Assembly: GCF_002368095.1 (NCBI RefSeq)
Contig: NZ_AP018227.1
Span: forward strand, 3,443,563 to 3,507,562
Length of the DNA stretch: 64,000 nt
Reading direction: 5' to 3'
From: Calothrix parasitica NIES-267
Lineage (GTDB): Bacteria; Cyanobacteriota; Cyanobacteriia; Cyanobacteriales; Nostocaceae
Shown: in pieces, positions 63,921 through 64,000 of the stretch
Layout of the letters: every line of letters starts with the position of its first letter
Position numbering within the stretch: position 1 is the first letter of the stretch
Program-made: the position numbers and the translations under genes
Notes under the pieces: model-generated
What the model saw: only the letters and a program-made list of their open reading frames with translations
Told to the model about the DNA's origin: nothing
Database searches by the model: none

Positions 63921-64000
63921 CTAACTTCCAGCAGGTAACTGCTTCCTCTCAACTTCTTCAGTCACCAACAATTCTCTCAAAACTCTCGCTGCTGCTTTCT
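63921..64000 (-). CDS. Partial CDS, C-terminus only
   Basis: On the minus strand an open frame enters from the right edge and ends with a TAG at 63923-63921, giving KAAARVLRELLVTEEVERKQ and LPAGS. It keeps an open helix-like composition across all 26 codons. Too little is visible to name it. A CCTAACT repeat unit (63912-63925) overlaps its stop codon. Confidence 0.5.
   Translation of the reverse strand, partial: KAAARVLRELLVTEEVERKQLPAGS

Overview
The window is chromosomal DNA of a filamentous, probably heterocyst-forming cyanobacterium. The evidence is the gene set (rnpB, psb32, sipA, acpP-fabF-tkt, an acyl-lipid desaturase, sodB, a CYP110-like P450, KGK-domain and Uma2 proteins), scattered HIP1 octamers (GCGATCGC, for example near 10980, 30280, 36031, 39653, 60156 and 62504), low GC, and very many short tandemly repeated repeats and dispersed palindromes of the kind known from Nostocales. 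No rRNA, tRNA, CRISPR array, phage block or intact insertion sequence was seen. Genus cannot be decided from this sequence.

Layout. 0-9 kb: 3' end of RNase P RNA, then RNase III, a Gfo/Idh/MocA oxidoreductase, a Cache-type histidine kinase, a RibD_C reductase plus FemAB-like acyltransferase pair, a DUF4346-like protein and Psb32. 9-20 kb: a two-helix membrane protein, a repeat-rich gap with a MITE-like element, a TIR-like protein, PPK2, a Tat-exported peroxiredoxin, SipA, a TPR protein, and a CbiX-type chelatase under a cobalamin riboswitch that is split by repeats. 20-28 kb: a PPC protein, then an unusual run of dynamin-like GTPase, KGK protein, KGK-like protein and overlapping HNH protein, then Uma2 and an M23 peptidase. 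28-43 kb: GH57 enzyme, Ca2+/H+ exchanger, a candidate small RNA, a PAS/GAF histidine kinase, MltA, LpxD, a PhyH-like dioxygenase, a decayed membrane-protein gene and an HdrB-like protein. 43-48 kb: acpP, fabF and tkt with a structured element between fabF and tkt. 48-59 kb: a pentapeptide repeat/NuiA-like fusion, desC diverging from a TetR regulator that carries a recombinase-like C-terminus, Coq4-like protein, SodB, a SUKH protein, and a DHH-CBS-tRNA nucleotidyltransferase. 59-64 kb: small genes (GNAT, secreted protein, GFA), a P450, and about 1 kb of duplicated palindromes before a gene that enters from the right edge.

How the genes work together. Most genes are single housekeeping or stress units separated by repeat-filled spacers. 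Clear functional groups are acpP-fabF-tkt (fatty acid synthesis and Calvin cycle), desC with its probable divergent repressor (membrane fluidity), cbiX with its riboswitch (cobalamin), and a possible four-gene unit around the dynamin-like GTPase. The most interesting items are that GTPase/KGK/HNH unit, the pentapeptide-NuiA fusion, the TetR-recombinase fusion facing a pair of matching 19-bp palindromes, the repeat-split riboswitch, and several structured RNA candidates. All function calls rest on motif recognition by eye; no database search was run.
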